The notes: generated by a model not told the origin, from the sequence alone. DNA of 64,000 nucleotides from Leuconostoc lactis (GCF_007954625.1 NZ_CP042420.1:1571645-1635644), one strand, 5' to 3'; positions 14,864-22,581 are shown, numbered from the stretch's first letter. Numbers and translations: made by a program.

Positions 14864-15385
14864 ATGGCAAAGAAGATTGTCGACGAGAACGGAAACACAT
14901 ACGTGCAAGTAAAGCCACTTTATAAACGCGTTTGGTTCTGGGGGATTGCTGCAGCAGTAATTATTTTTGCTGTTATCAGTGTATCTGATAGTAAGACTTC
15001 TGAATCAAATAACACTACTTCATCAACTTCAGTAGCTCAATCATCCACAAGTAGCAGCGTTGCCGAAAAACCAAAGGTATCAGCTGAATATTTAGCAGCC
15101 TTAGGTAGCGCTAAGACATACTCTGATTCGTTGCACATGTCTAAAGCTGGTATTTATGACCAATTAACTTCTGATGACGGCGAAAAATTCCCGGCAGATG
15201 CAGCTCAATATGCCGTTGATAACCTAAAGGCTGATTATAACAAAAACGCTTTAGAGACAGCAAAAAACTACCAAAAGAATCTGAACATGTCTACAGAAGC
15301 TATTAGAGACCAATTAACTTCTGATGACGGCGAAAAATTCACACCAGAAGAAGCAGACTACGCTGCACAACACTTGAATGACTAA
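14864..15385 (+). CDS. Ltp-family surface protein with two repeats, membrane anchored
   Basis: 173 residues. A cytoplasmic N-terminus of about 23 residues, a single helix (FWGIAAAVIIFAVISV), a Ser/Thr linker (residues 45-70) and two copies of the Ltp domain (PF07553 type): ALGSAKTYSDSLHMSKAGIY and ALETAKNYQKNLNMSTEAIR, each followed by DQLTSDDGEKF. The Ltp lipoprotein of phage TP-J34 blocks DNA injection by other phages; many hosts carry homologues of unknown role. Here a membrane helix replaces the lipobox. AAGGAG is placed 8 bases before ATG, and 13 bases covering it are complementary to small RNA copy 2. Confidence 0.85.
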   Translation: MAKKIVDENGNTYVQVKPLYKRVWFWGIAAAVIIFAVISVSDSKTSESNNTTSSTSVAQSSTSSSVAEKPKVSAEYLAALGSAKTYSDSLHMSKAGIYDQLTSDDGEKFPADAAQYAVDNLKADYNKNALETAKNYQKNLNMSTEAIRDQLTSDDGEKFTPEEADYAAQHLND

Positions 15386-15390
15386 TATAA

Positions 15391-15409
15391 GCCCTTTTGG
15401 GCGTACATA
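15391..15409 (+). repeat. 3' hairpin repeat GCCC-TTTT-GGGC-GTACATA
   Basis: Starts 5 bases after the Ltp stop codon; fifth copy of this motif. A partial copy (GGCGTACATA) follows at 15549-15558. Confidence 0.6.
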
Positions 15410-15506
15410 CTAGACAATGAAGTCTCCAAAATAAGACAAATAAAAAACACCCCTATCCCCTAACCCCTTGGTATACTTACACTTTTTACCCCTTAAAAAC
15501 ACTGCT

Positions 15507-15524
15507 GGCTCCTAACTTGGCTCC
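15507..15524 (+). repeat. GGCTCC doublet, possible relic of an integrase end
   Basis: GGCTCC at 15507-15512 and 15519-15524, spaced like the GGCTAC doublet after the intact integrase at 1970 and the GGCTCC doublet at 22338. No integrase is left here. Confidence 0.3.
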
Positions 15525-15561
15525 AGATAAAAAACTGCAAATCACATAGGCGTACATATAA

Positions 15562-15606
15562 AAAATAACTCGATAAATGTGTAACTAATCGAGTTATTTT
15601 TATTTT
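15562..15606 (+). terminator. Rho-independent terminator closing the surface-gene cluster
   Basis: AAATAACTCGAT..ATCGAGTTATTT stem followed by a T-rich tail. Confidence 0.75.
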
Positions 15607-15689
15607 TTCTTCCTATTATATAGATGTTTTTAGAAGCCAGTAAAACCGATAATAATATGGCCTATCTTTTACTTCACTATTTCCAACAA

Positions 15690-15724
15690 AAAAGACCGAC
15701 TAGAACCTAATCTAGTCGGTCTTT
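15690..15724 (-). terminator. Terminator of the second cold shock gene
   Basis: AAAGACCGACTAGA..TCTAGTCGGTCTTT hairpin just past the minus-strand csp stop. Confidence 0.8.
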
Positions 15725-15735
15725 ACTATCTATTA

Positions 15736-15936
15736 TTAAGCTTTAACGATGTTTGCAGCTTGCAAACCACGGTCGCTATTCTCAACATCAAAAGTCACTG
15801 ATTGACCTTCATCAAGTGTTTTGAAACCGTCGCTTTGAATAGCTGAAAAGTGAGCAAAGACATCATCACCATTTTCACGTGTGATAAATCCAAAACCCTT
15901 GTCGCCGTTAAACCACTTTACTGTGCCTGTTTCCAT
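15736..15936 (-). CDS. csp: Cold shock protein (CspA family), second copy
   Basis: 66 residues with RNP1 KGFGFI and RNP2 DVFAHF, nearly the same as the protein at 2604-2804. Start METGTVKW with AAAGGAG upstream. The leader (to about 16070) matches that of the first copy, including ATTGGTGAATGCACCAAAGG-like sequence and the promoter region, so the duplicated unit includes regulation. The two copies bracket the small-RNA and surface-protein region. Confidence 0.95.
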   Translation of the reverse strand: METGTVKWFNGDKGFGFITRENGDDVFAHFSAIQSDGFKTLDEGQSVTFDVENSDRGLQAANIVKA

Positions 15937-16082
15937 TATATGTTTCTCCTTTGGTGCATTCACCAATCTTTATTTGTAATTTAAATAATTGGTACTGAAT
16001 GTCCTTCAAGAAAAGAGAAATCAAAATCAAAAACTTTATTACTCATTAACTGTAACACGTATCACAGCGAATAGCAAATAAA

Positions 16083-16118
16083 AAAAGAATCCGATCAGAA
16101 TTTAATCAAGTCGGACTT
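16083..16118 (-). terminator. Terminator hairpin after the 16141 gene
   Basis: TCCGA../..TCGGA stem with a U-run on the minus strand. Its sequence resembles the hairpins at 15690 and 16828, as if one terminator had been copied. Confidence 0.6.
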
Positions 16119-16140
16119 TTTATCAGTCACTTACCAATTT

Positions 16141-16707
16141 TCAAAGTTCATGCGAGTTACTGTTCAGAATGCCAAACGCATCTAATACTAGCTCTGCACC
16201 ACTATGTTGATGTGTTTTATATTCCTCCGTGTGGAATTTGCTGTTGTCAATTGGAATAATAACAGCATAGGTTATTTTTTCATTCACATCAGAGACCAAT
16301 TCATTTTTTTCATCATAATGAGCAATAATTGCCTTTGCGGTAGGATTTGAATTTTTCGTTGAATAAGGTCTATATAAATCGCCTAAATTGTATTTTTCAG
16401 AGGAATCTATACTCCCCTCAACACGACGTGTGTCCCAAAATGATGTTTTCCCAACTACAGCAACTTTTCCATCTTCGATAATTGAAACAAAGACATATTG
16501 ATAGTTTAGCTGAGCTTCTGGAAATCCATCTCTATAAATGGTACCAAATCCATCAAATGGACCACCGATTTTCAAAAAGGATGCTTTTGTTTTTTCAATC
16601 TCGTCATTTGTAAATTTCTGTGACAATTCCTCTACTATAGGTGAATAATTTTTTTCTTTGAGAAGATATTTAATTTTCTCAGCTGTATCCTTATCAAGTA
16701 ATTCCAT
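16141..16707 (-). CDS. Hypothetical protein, 188 aa
   Basis: Soluble, acidic, no signal peptide. Starts MELLDKDTAEKIKYLLKEKN; the middle is beta-rich (YQYVFVSIIEDGKVAVVGKTSFWDT region). The gene has low-GC codon use unlike the core genes. I do not recognise a family. It lies between the second csp gene and terminase remnants and so is probably prophage or defence-island cargo. Confidence 0.6.
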   Translation of the reverse strand: MELLDKDTAEKIKYLLKEKNYSPIVEELSQKFTNDEIEKTKASFLKIGGPFDGFGTIYRDGFPEAQLNYQYVFVSIIEDGKVAVVGKTSFWDTRRVEGSIDSSEKYNLGDLYRPYSTKNSNPTAKAIIAHYDEKNELVSDVNEKITYAVIIPIDNSKFHTEEYKTHQHSGAELVLDAFGILNSNSHEL

Positions 16708-16823
16708 CTGATGCGCCTCTTATTTTCTAGTTTTGTCTTGAAACAAATCATATACCTTATTATTCAACATATCAATAAATTTTGTTCTACTCAGACATTT
16801 ACTGTAATCTTAGACCAGTCATA

Positions 16824-16861
16824 AAAAAACGACCAGAAATCAATCTGATCGGGTCTTTTAA
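16824..16861 (-). terminator. Terminator after the terminase remnants
   Basis: GACC.GATCAGA..TCTGGTC hairpin with a U-run on the minus strand. Confidence 0.55.
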
Positions 16862-16928
16862 TGAATTCAATTTTTAGTCTTACTATAGCCATTAGCAAAA
16901 CTATTAATAATGGCCGTGATTGACTTCG

Positions 16929-17098
16929 TTACTGCAACGTCTTAACCACAACCTTTTGCACAACACCGTGTGACTTGCCAGATGCAGCACTACCGTACCA
17001 TGATCAATACGCGAACCGTAGTCGGTCAAGTTATCAAATATCTGCTTATTGAACACCTTTTCTGTCTTTGGAAATTCTAACGTGACTGATTTATTCAT
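16929..17098 (-). pseudogene. Phage terminase large subunit, N-terminal remnant
   Basis: The ATG at 17098 overlaps the stop of the small-subunit gene, the usual terS-terL arrangement. The first frame reads MNKSVTLEFPKTEKVFNKQI and then shifts. In the next frame YGSAASGKSHGVVQKVVVK is plainly the Walker A region of a PBSX-type terminase ATPase, ending at a TAA after TLQ. Thus a frameshift near 17000 and an early stop; the remaining roughly 350 residues of the family are absent. A remnant of a DNA-packaging motor, not functional. Confidence 0.75.
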
Positions 17099-17582
17099 CG
17101 TTATACTCCCCGATCACAATCTTGGTTTCAAGCGATACGCGGTCATCATTCATCAGCTTAACCCTTGCTTCCGCCATGTCAGCATCAGCTTTCATCTTGC
17201 GTACTTGCTGTTCAACCAGCTTATCGTTGTCTGGATAACGTTTGAATATTTCTTTCAACGCTACAATGCGCGTCTTGATATCAGCTTCTTTTTTGACTGT
17301 TTCCGCGCCATTCATGGTGCCGACAACAACCGTTTCCATTAACTCACCTCTAGCTATACTAGTTAGCAGTTCAACAGCTTCTGCATATCCCATGACATGG
17401 TTTGATGCAATCCGTTCCATGTGTTCGGCTATGTACGATTTAATATTAAGTTTTATTAGGTTTTCAGCTGTAATAACCGCTGCTGTCTTCTTGCTATAAC
17501 CCGCTTCAATCACTGACTACGTTGCGTTTCCAGTCTTGATATACTCATCCGCAAACTTCTGCTATTTCGGTGTTAATTTCAT
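17091..17582 (-). pseudogene. Phage terminase small subunit, two amber codons
   Basis: From ATG 17582 (with AGGAGG upstream) the frame reads MKLTPK-stop-QKFADEYIKTGNAT-stop-SVIEAGYSKKTAAV and on to 17091. This is the Terminase_2 family pattern with its DNA-binding HTH. The two in-frame TAG codons (17562-17564 and 17517-17519) stand where the family normally has Gln, so both look like CAG-to-TAG changes. Without them the protein would be about 163 residues. The part after the second stop is open and could be misread as a 140-residue gene. Confidence 0.8.
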
Positions 17583-17651
17583 GTCGTTTCGGCACCTCCT
17601 TTCATGGGTTCAATGAAACCTCACATAACCATACTTTGATCAACATATAAT

Positions 17652-18407
17652 TCATGATTGTTTTTCTCTAATTTCCTCTTTTTCCAGATCGTTAAACACT
17701 ATCTCGAGAGGCTCCGGTTCATATGAATGCCAAACTTTATCTTTATCCATGAATAAATGAGAGACCGTATTGTTTCTAGCTTTGATTTTTACTACTCTAC
17801 CATCAATCAATCTTCCATAAAAGATTAATTCAACGAATTTGAAATCATCAGAATTTTCATCAAACATAAAAGTTACAGGTGTCCACTCCTCGATTCCTGG
17901 CATAATGTCTCCTAAATAAACACTGTCTTTAACACCAGGTTCTTTGTCTTCATCCGTATTCATATATATAAACGCTGTAACAGATCGTATTGGATAAAAA
18001 TTATTATATGCCGAAAATTTTATAAAATAAGGAATACGATATTGAAAAACTTTGTCTTGCTTAATACAATGAAACGTTTGTTCTATATGAAACATTAGAT
18101 ACGGTAAATTTTTTTGCTCAGCTTCAATTTTTTTATTGTCTTTCTCCGTTTCTATTTGATACCTAGAGACTGCATACGCTATCAATCCTGAAGGAATGAT
18201 ACCTAAATAACTCCCCCAAAATCCTAACCAATCGGAAGGAAAATAAAATTTCAAATCCGTATGTGAGTTCTCAAATATTTGATTCAGCACTTTAAATAAT
18301 ATTTGAATCAAAAAAGGGCCTAGAACAAAAAATAAAATAATTATAGTTTTATATTTACCCCACACATATTTCAGTTCTCGTGCTAAAAAGTCTTCGATTT
18401 TTTTCAT
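17652..18407 (-). CDS. Membrane protein of unknown function, 251 aa
   Basis: Two helices: about residues 20-42 (TIIILFFVLGPFLIQILF) and 62-82 (WLGFWGSYLGIIPSGLIAYA). The C-terminal 160 residues are cytoplasmic, beta-rich and have charged tail helices. The GSYLGIIPSGLIAY pattern occurs in unannotated Firmicutes proteins of phage or defence islands; I cannot name a family. Low-GC codon use, GGAGG upstream of ATG. Lies beside the Kiwa-type genes. Confidence 0.65.
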   Translation of the reverse strand: MKKIEDFLARELKYVWGKYKTIIILFFVLGPFLIQILFKVLNQIFENSHTDLKFYFPSDWLGFWGSYLGIIPSGLIAYAVSRYQIETEKDNKKIEAEQKNLPYLMFHIEQTFHCIKQDKVFQYRIPYFIKFSAYNNFYPIRSVTAFIYMNTDEDKEPGVKDSVYLGDIMPGIEEWTPVTFMFDENSDDFKFVELIFYGRLIDGRVVKIKARNNTVSHLFMDKDKVWHSYEPEPLEIVFNDLEKEEIREKQS

Positions 18408-18466
18408 CTTTTAATCCTCCAATAGCAACAATCATACCATCGAAAGAACGCAAGTTGGATTAGAAG

Positions 18467-18664
18467 TCACAAACCGATATGTTTACGATAATCAATATTC
18501 GTGTTCCCGTAAAACTCATCCTTAACTTTCTGACGTTAGCACTCATGCCATTCATTACGCCGTTGCTTTTGTTCTGCTAAATGTTGCTTATTAACTTTTA
18601 TCACATCTCGAATATGTTTTAGTGATATTTTAGTTTCTTCAACAATGATTTTGTCCAAATAAAA
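18467..18664 (-). pseudogene. Remnant of a phage-like gene with an in-frame stop
   Basis: On the minus strand the frame reads DKIIVEETKISLKHIRDVIK and on to RRNEWHEC, then TAA, then RQKVKDEFYGNTNIDYRKHI and TGA at 18467-18469. The coherent charged helical sequence on both sides of the TAA suggests one broken gene (a Gln codon to TAA). It has no start of its own and begins within the Kiwa terminator. Family not recognised; decayed prophage gene likely. Confidence 0.5.
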
Positions 18665-18680
18665 AGCACCCGAAGGTGTT
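18656..18680 (-). terminator. Terminator of the Kiwa-type operon
   Basis: CACC-TTCG-GGTG with a UUUUUAUUU tail on the minus strand, downstream of the gene ending at 18744. TTCG is a stable tetraloop. Confidence 0.65.
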
Positions 18681-18743
18681 GTTACTTACACTAAAAACCG
18701 AAAGATGTTACTGTTGTCAGTTTCACTTGCGATTATAAGACAT

Positions 18744-19349
18744 TTATTCATCATTTTCAAATTCTTGATTAACTATTTCTTTGATGATATTAATTTCTGA
18801 GGAACCTAGGATCGAAACTGTAATTTGATTCAAATTACTCTTCCCTGCTTCATGTAATTGACTTATTGAATACTTGCTTAGCATAATTTTCTTTGTGTTT
18901 TTATCTCTAAGAATATGAAAACCAAATATCGTGAACACTGGGTTTAAATATAAAAGGTCTCCCATAGTATAAAGTTTCCCCAACAATATGAATAAAAAAA
19001 GATTTGCAATCATGGTATTGCCATCATTTATTTTCAACGAGATAAGCGGCACGATAAACGTAGCCAGATAATTTAAGGTCCCTTCACCCGCATCTTCATA
19101 AGTACCAATTTTGGTATTCCTAGAAACTTTATTCGAATATATATTTTTCCACGTGATCAGTGCCCAAAGTACCAAAATAATAATAAACCAAAATACAAAA
19201 AATTCGAGCGCATTATCATGAAATGAATACTTAGACTGGCTTATATTTTTTAGCATGTTGATAAAATCAGTCATATTTTGTAAAAGAATTAGTATGTACA
19301 ATGGTAAATATGACATCACATACATCGACCATTTCATCCAACCACTCAT
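18744..19349 (-). CDS. kwaA: KwaA-like membrane protein of a Kiwa-type antiphage system
   Basis: 201 residues with four predicted helices: about 8-25 (YVMSYLPLYILILLQNM), 50-66, 90-120 and 125-146. Kiwa is a two-gene defence system in which the membrane protein KwaA senses infection at the membrane and works with the DUF4868 protein KwaB. The assignment rests on the adjacent DUF4868 gene, the size, the four-helix layout and the N-terminal SYLPLYILILLQN pattern; the sequence itself is divergent from E. coli KwaA. Start follows AAAGAGGG. Lies 19 bases after kwaB, same strand. Confidence 0.65.
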   Translation of the reverse strand: MSGWMKWSMYVMSYLPLYILILLQNMTDFINMLKNISQSKYSFHDNALEFFVFWFIIILVLWALITWKNIYSNKVSRNTKIGTYEDAGEGTLNYLATFIVPLISLKINDGNTMIANLFLFILLGKLYTMGDLLYLNPVFTIFGFHILRDKNTKKIMLSKYSISQLHEAGKSNLNQITVSILGSSEINIIKEIVNQEFENDE

Positions 19350-19368
19350 CGTGAACCCTCTTTTTCAA

Positions 19369-20364
19369 TTAAAAATTTTCACTACTTGTTTGCTTTGAGG
19401 CTATACCCCTTTTAGCTGTATCCGCAATAAAGTTGAGATACTCATGAATATTTTTTAAATCAGAATTATCAACCATTGTCAGTTTACCATTCTCATACTT
19501 GACTAATTCGTATTTATCTTTCAAGACAGAATCATTTGTAATTTCATCAAAAATATCTTGATTTAAGTTTTCGTAAATACTCTTAATTCGGTCTTCTCTA
19601 AACTTAAGTTTCATTACTTTTTTAGCTATTCTGGAATCATCTTTACATTTATTATTAATGGCAATGATATCATCATCCATAACGCAATCAGATTTCACAA
19701 TTGTATTTAATACTTCTTCTGCTTTTTCCTTATAATAACGAGACATTTGGAATACAGATTCAAATTTATTTGCGTTTGCTATATACAAATCATTATCGTA
19801 CCAAAACATATTTACGTAAAAATCAAAACCTATGGTATCATTCATATCAAACTTTTTTAATTTACTTTTATTTATTGATTTGTGAAGCACAACACTTTTC
19901 TTTTGTAACTGTGAATAATTTTTAATGCTTCCAAAAAAATACAAATCGTCATCATTGCCAAACGATAGTCTAACAATATATGCCTTGATTCTTGCCAAAT
20001 TAAGTTGAGACATATCATCCAAAACATTGGATCCTTGTTTTAAATCTCCTATAAATTTTGTAACATTTTCGAAATCATTCTCATGTACAACAGCGACACC
20101 GTCCTCTTGAGACCCGTTCACACTATAATCATATGTTAAATCAGAGTAGTATGAGCTGGAATTTAGAAATAATTTAACAAATTCTTCCTGCAAATCATTG
20201 TCTAACTTCGCATCGTAAAAAGACGGAAATGTAATAACTTTGCTATTTTTCTCTGCTTTAATTGTCTTTTGTCTATAACGCATTAAGTAGAGTGTGACAT
20301 TCCCATGACTTTTTGATCCAGAAATTGCCTGTGTTTTATCAAATATATCCTTAACTATTGCCAT
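19369..20364 (-). CDS. kwaB: KwaB-like DUF4868 protein of a Kiwa-type antiphage system
   Basis: 331 residues, close to the 315 of E. coli KwaB. Residues about 120-260 carry the DUF4868 pattern: ARIKAYIVRLSFGNDDDLYF, FGSIKNYSQLQKKSVVL, FDFYVNMFWYDNDLYIANAN followed by KFESVFQMSRYY. In Kiwa, KwaB binds DNA and halts late phage transcription and replication together with KwaA. Here kwaB precedes the membrane gene, the reverse of the E. coli order. AGAAAAGAGA upstream gives a weak ribosome site. AT-rich codon use points to transfer. Nearest neighbour on the right is an IS3-type element. Confidence 0.75.
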   Translation of the reverse strand: MAIVKDIFDKTQAISGSKSHGNVTLYLMRYRQKTIKAEKNSKVITFPSFYDAKLDNDLQEEFVKLFLNSSSYYSDLTYDYSVNGSQEDGVAVVHENDFENVTKFIGDLKQGSNVLDDMSQLNLARIKAYIVRLSFGNDDDLYFFGSIKNYSQLQKKSVVLHKSINKSKLKKFDMNDTIGFDFYVNMFWYDNDLYIANANKFESVFQMSRYYKEKAEEVLNTIVKSDCVMDDDIIAINNKCKDDSRIAKKVMKLKFREDRIKSIYENLNQDIFDEITNDSVLKDKYELVKYENGKLTMVDNSDLKNIHEYLNFIADTAKRGIASKQTSSENF

Positions 20365-20470
20365 ACTAGTCTCTTTTCTCTTTTATATGTATGGTGCTTA
20401 TGCTAGTTTCATGGAGTGGTTTTTAGAACCATTTCCTGTAAAATGAAACCAGCAGGAGCGTCTTTTTATT

Positions 20471-20776
20471 ATGACTACACGAAATTATTATTCCCCTGAA
20501 CAGAAGGCAGCTATCGCTGCCCTACATTGGGATGAAAAACAAACATTAAGCCAAATTTCACGTGAAAATAAAATCTCAATAAGCGCCGTTCGGCGCTGGG
20601 TCCGTGAGTATTCACCTGCGGTGAGTGACAATGGCGAAAAAATTACCAAGAAAACAGTCTCTGAACTTGAAGCGAGAATTGCCGAACTCGAACAAGATAA
20701 CCAAATTTTGCGTGAAGCAGTCACTTTAATGGACAAATACTCACGTGAACAGATAAAAAAATCCAACCGACGATGA
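20471..20776 (+). CDS. IS3-family transposase OrfA (helix-turn-helix)
   Basis: 101 residues: an HTH_Tnp domain (YYSPEQKAAIAALHWDEKQT, LSQISRENKISISAVRRWV) and a C-terminal leucine zipper (SELEARIAELEQDNQILREA). It binds the terminal repeats. OrfA and OrfB overlap by four bases (ATGA at 20773), and an A7 run at about 20755-20761 upstream of the overlap could allow the -1 frameshift that makes the OrfAB transposase in this family. Confidence 0.9.
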   Translation: MTTRNYYSPEQKAAIAALHWDEKQTLSQISRENKISISAVRRWVREYSPAVSDNGEKITKKTVSELEARIAELEQDNQILREAVTLMDKYSREQIKKSNRR

Positions 20777-21650
20777 GTTTAGCGGAGCGCGCCGTCGTCG
20801 ATATGTCTGAAAATGCGAAATATTCTCAAACCAAGTTGCTTGCGGTCATGAATGTGCCCTCAAGCACTTTTTATTCGCACAAAGCTCCAAAATCGCCCAC
20901 AGAACACGATTTACAAGACGCTCTGATAATCGAGAAAATTCAAGAAATCGTTGACGCGCACGAGTTCAATAATTCCTACGGAATTAAGCGTATGGTGCAG
21001 GAATTGGCCGATCAATATGACATACATACCGGTGAACACCGTGTTCATCGCTTGATGCAGAAGATTGAATATAAGTCTGTTATCACTCAGTCTTATAAAG
21101 GAAATCGCGGCCGTCCAGTTGTTGAACGCGACAATCTGGTTAAAGACATTATCATTGAACGACCATACCAAGTTCTCACAACTGATGTAACTTACCTGGT
21201 GATGCCAGATAAGCAGAAACTCTATAAAGCCAGCGTTCTAGACTGGTTTACCGGTGATGTCATTGGTGCCGTCGTTGGCTATGATATGACATCTGATTTA
21301 ACTAAACGAGCACTTCAAACAGCTATGCGTCAAATTCCTAAATCGATTCTCAACGCCGAAACATCAATCATTTTGCACTCAGATAACGGTTCCCACTTCA
21401 TCAGTGAGGAATACGAAGATACCGTCTCATTTTATGGCCTCATGCACTCATTCAGCTCACCGGGCATCCCGAGCACAACACAATCATCGAAAACTATCAC
21501 TCATTTTTCAAATCAGAATTCTTCAACCCACGTCGCTTAAGTTGGTCAATCAATGCGATTATTGCAGGAGCGCACCGCTATGACTACTGGTGGAACACCA
21601 CCAGAATATCTACAAAGACCCGTCCGGCAGCTATACCACTTGCTGCTTAA
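20773..21650 (+). pseudogene. IS3-family transposase OrfB (DDE), frameshifted
   Basis: The first frame (20773-21540) has the rve integrase core with catalytic Asp in LTTDVTYL and HSDNGSHF, then reads SFSSPGIPST. From about 21462 the next frame continues as HPEHNTIIENYHSFFKSEFF, with the catalytic Glu, and on to WWNTTRISTKTRPAAIPLAA and TAA at 21648-21650. One G is missing in the CCGGG stretch where SPGHPEHN is expected, so this copy cannot make an intact DDE enzyme unless the deletion is a sequencing error. Confidence 0.8.
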
Positions 21651-21892
21651 CATAATGCCGGTTATCGGCACTAGCCGGTACGACGCCGTTTATAAGCCGT
21701 CACTTGTGAATTTCAAAAATTCGCCTTGTGAAGGCTTATTTGTTGCACGATACAACTTGTGAAATCCGGCTGGTTCACAATCTATACCACCTGTTTTCTC
21801 TCACTGGTAGGGCTCGGCCCTGTTCCACCTACAAAAACACCCAGAAATCACGCCGTTTTAAGCTGAAATCCGGGTTTTGAAAAATTTTCGGA

Positions 21893-22114
21893 GTGCGGTA
21901 CCTCTCGGTGCCAAAAAAGCCTGTCCATAATCTTGACATCAGCGCCGTGTTCGAAGACGACCCGACTACCATTCCAGCCCGTAAAGACATTCTAGGCGAA
22001 GCAATTAATACGCTTAACGAAAAGGTAAAAGAAATTGTTGATGCCCGTGATTATTTACAGTGGAAAATTGACAACTATGATTCTTACATGATTGAATCCG
22101 AAAATAAATTATAG
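21893..22114 (+). pseudogene. C-terminal fragment of a MerR-type regulator (tentative)
   Basis: An open frame of up to 73 residues whose end (ILGEAINTLNEKVKEIVDAR, then DYLQWKIDNYDSYM) has the antiparallel coiled-coil and KIxxY pattern of the effector-side helix of MerR proteins. The N-terminal winged helix is absent and the GTG start has no proper ribosome site, so this is probably a truncated gene. A good terminator follows. It sits inside the terminal repeats of the IS3-type element. Confidence 0.45.
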
Positions 22115-22165
22115 AAAACAAACGAGGTCCGGGCGATGATTGCCTGGACCTCGTTTATTCTTTTT
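22115..22165 (+). terminator. Rho-independent terminator inside the IS region
   Basis: AACGAGGTCC.GGC..GCC.GGACCTCGTT stem followed by TATTCTTTTT. Confidence 0.8.
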
Positions 22166-22221
22166 GATTAAACTTTCGGGGTAGCTCCGGCCCCTCGCGG
22201 GGCTATCTAAAAACCACTCCA

Positions 22222-22393
22222 AAGTATTGACATTATTCCCAAGTATCACTTCAAGAAGCAGACAAAGTTAAGAGTATTTGGGGCTAATTCCTAGCACCAT
22301 AAAAGGTTGAGCGATTAGGTTAAGAAAATTTGAACGCGGCTCCAATTTGGCTCCGCGTGAGATGTTTTCTTCCGTTATTTAACGTAATGGAAA
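22222..22393. other. Scar between IS element and tRNA-Ser with GGCTCC doublet
   Basis: No intact gene. GGCTCC occurs at 22338-22343 and 22349-22354, the same arrangement that follows the integrase at 1970. Short open stretches before it (ending at 22288 or 22293) may be the tail of a lost integrase, but this cannot be proven from the sequence. The site next to the tRNA 3' end is a typical integration target. Confidence 0.35.
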
Positions 22394-22395
22394 AT

Positions 22396-22428
22396 AAAAA
22401 AAACGTTGATATATCAACGTTTTTTTAT
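22396..22428 (-). terminator. Terminator downstream of tRNA-Ser
   Basis: AACGTTGATATATCAACGTT perfect palindrome with A and T runs on both sides; works in both directions. Confidence 0.8.
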
Positions 22429-22456
22429 ATTCTGACGGTATATGGCATACCCTTAA

Positions 22457-22544
22457 GGAGATAGCGGGATTTGAACCCGCACACCGCGAAACGCGGCTCG
22501 ACGGATTTCGAGTCCGTTGCAGTACCAGATTGTGCCATATCTCC
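22457..22544 (-). tRNA. tRNA-Ser (anticodon CGA)
   Basis: 88 bases, minus strand. Acceptor stem GGAGATA/TATCTCC, anticodon stem ACGGA/TCCGT with loop CTCGAAA (anticodon CGA, reading UCG), a long variable arm (CGAGCCGCGTTTCGCGGTGT) and T-arm GCGGGTTCAAATCCCGC. The long variable arm identifies a class II serine tRNA. CCA is not encoded. Probably cotranscribed with typA, from which it is separated by a hairpin at 22547-22571. Confidence 0.95.
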
Positions 22545-22581
22545 ATGAACAAGAACCACAAGTGGTTCTTAATCAATTAAA

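Larger units (their letters stand above)
20412..22221 (+). mobile_element. IS3-family element with 15-bp terminal inverted repeats
   Basis: TGGAGTGGTTTTTAG (20412-20426) and CTAAAAACCACTCCA (22207-22221) are exact inverted repeats framing orfA and a frameshifted orfB. At 1810 bp it is longer than usual IS3 members (1.2-1.55 kb); the extra sequence after orfB (21651-22206) holds a MerR-like gene tail and its terminator. No target duplication is visible in the flanking bases, so the right end may come from a rearrangement or a second insertion. Confidence 0.8.

Noticed and set aside
17091-17513. Intact 140-aa terminase small subunit
   Set aside because: The frame continues upstream through two TAG codons to a proper ribosome site and ATG at 17582, so the short frame is the tail of a pseudogene.
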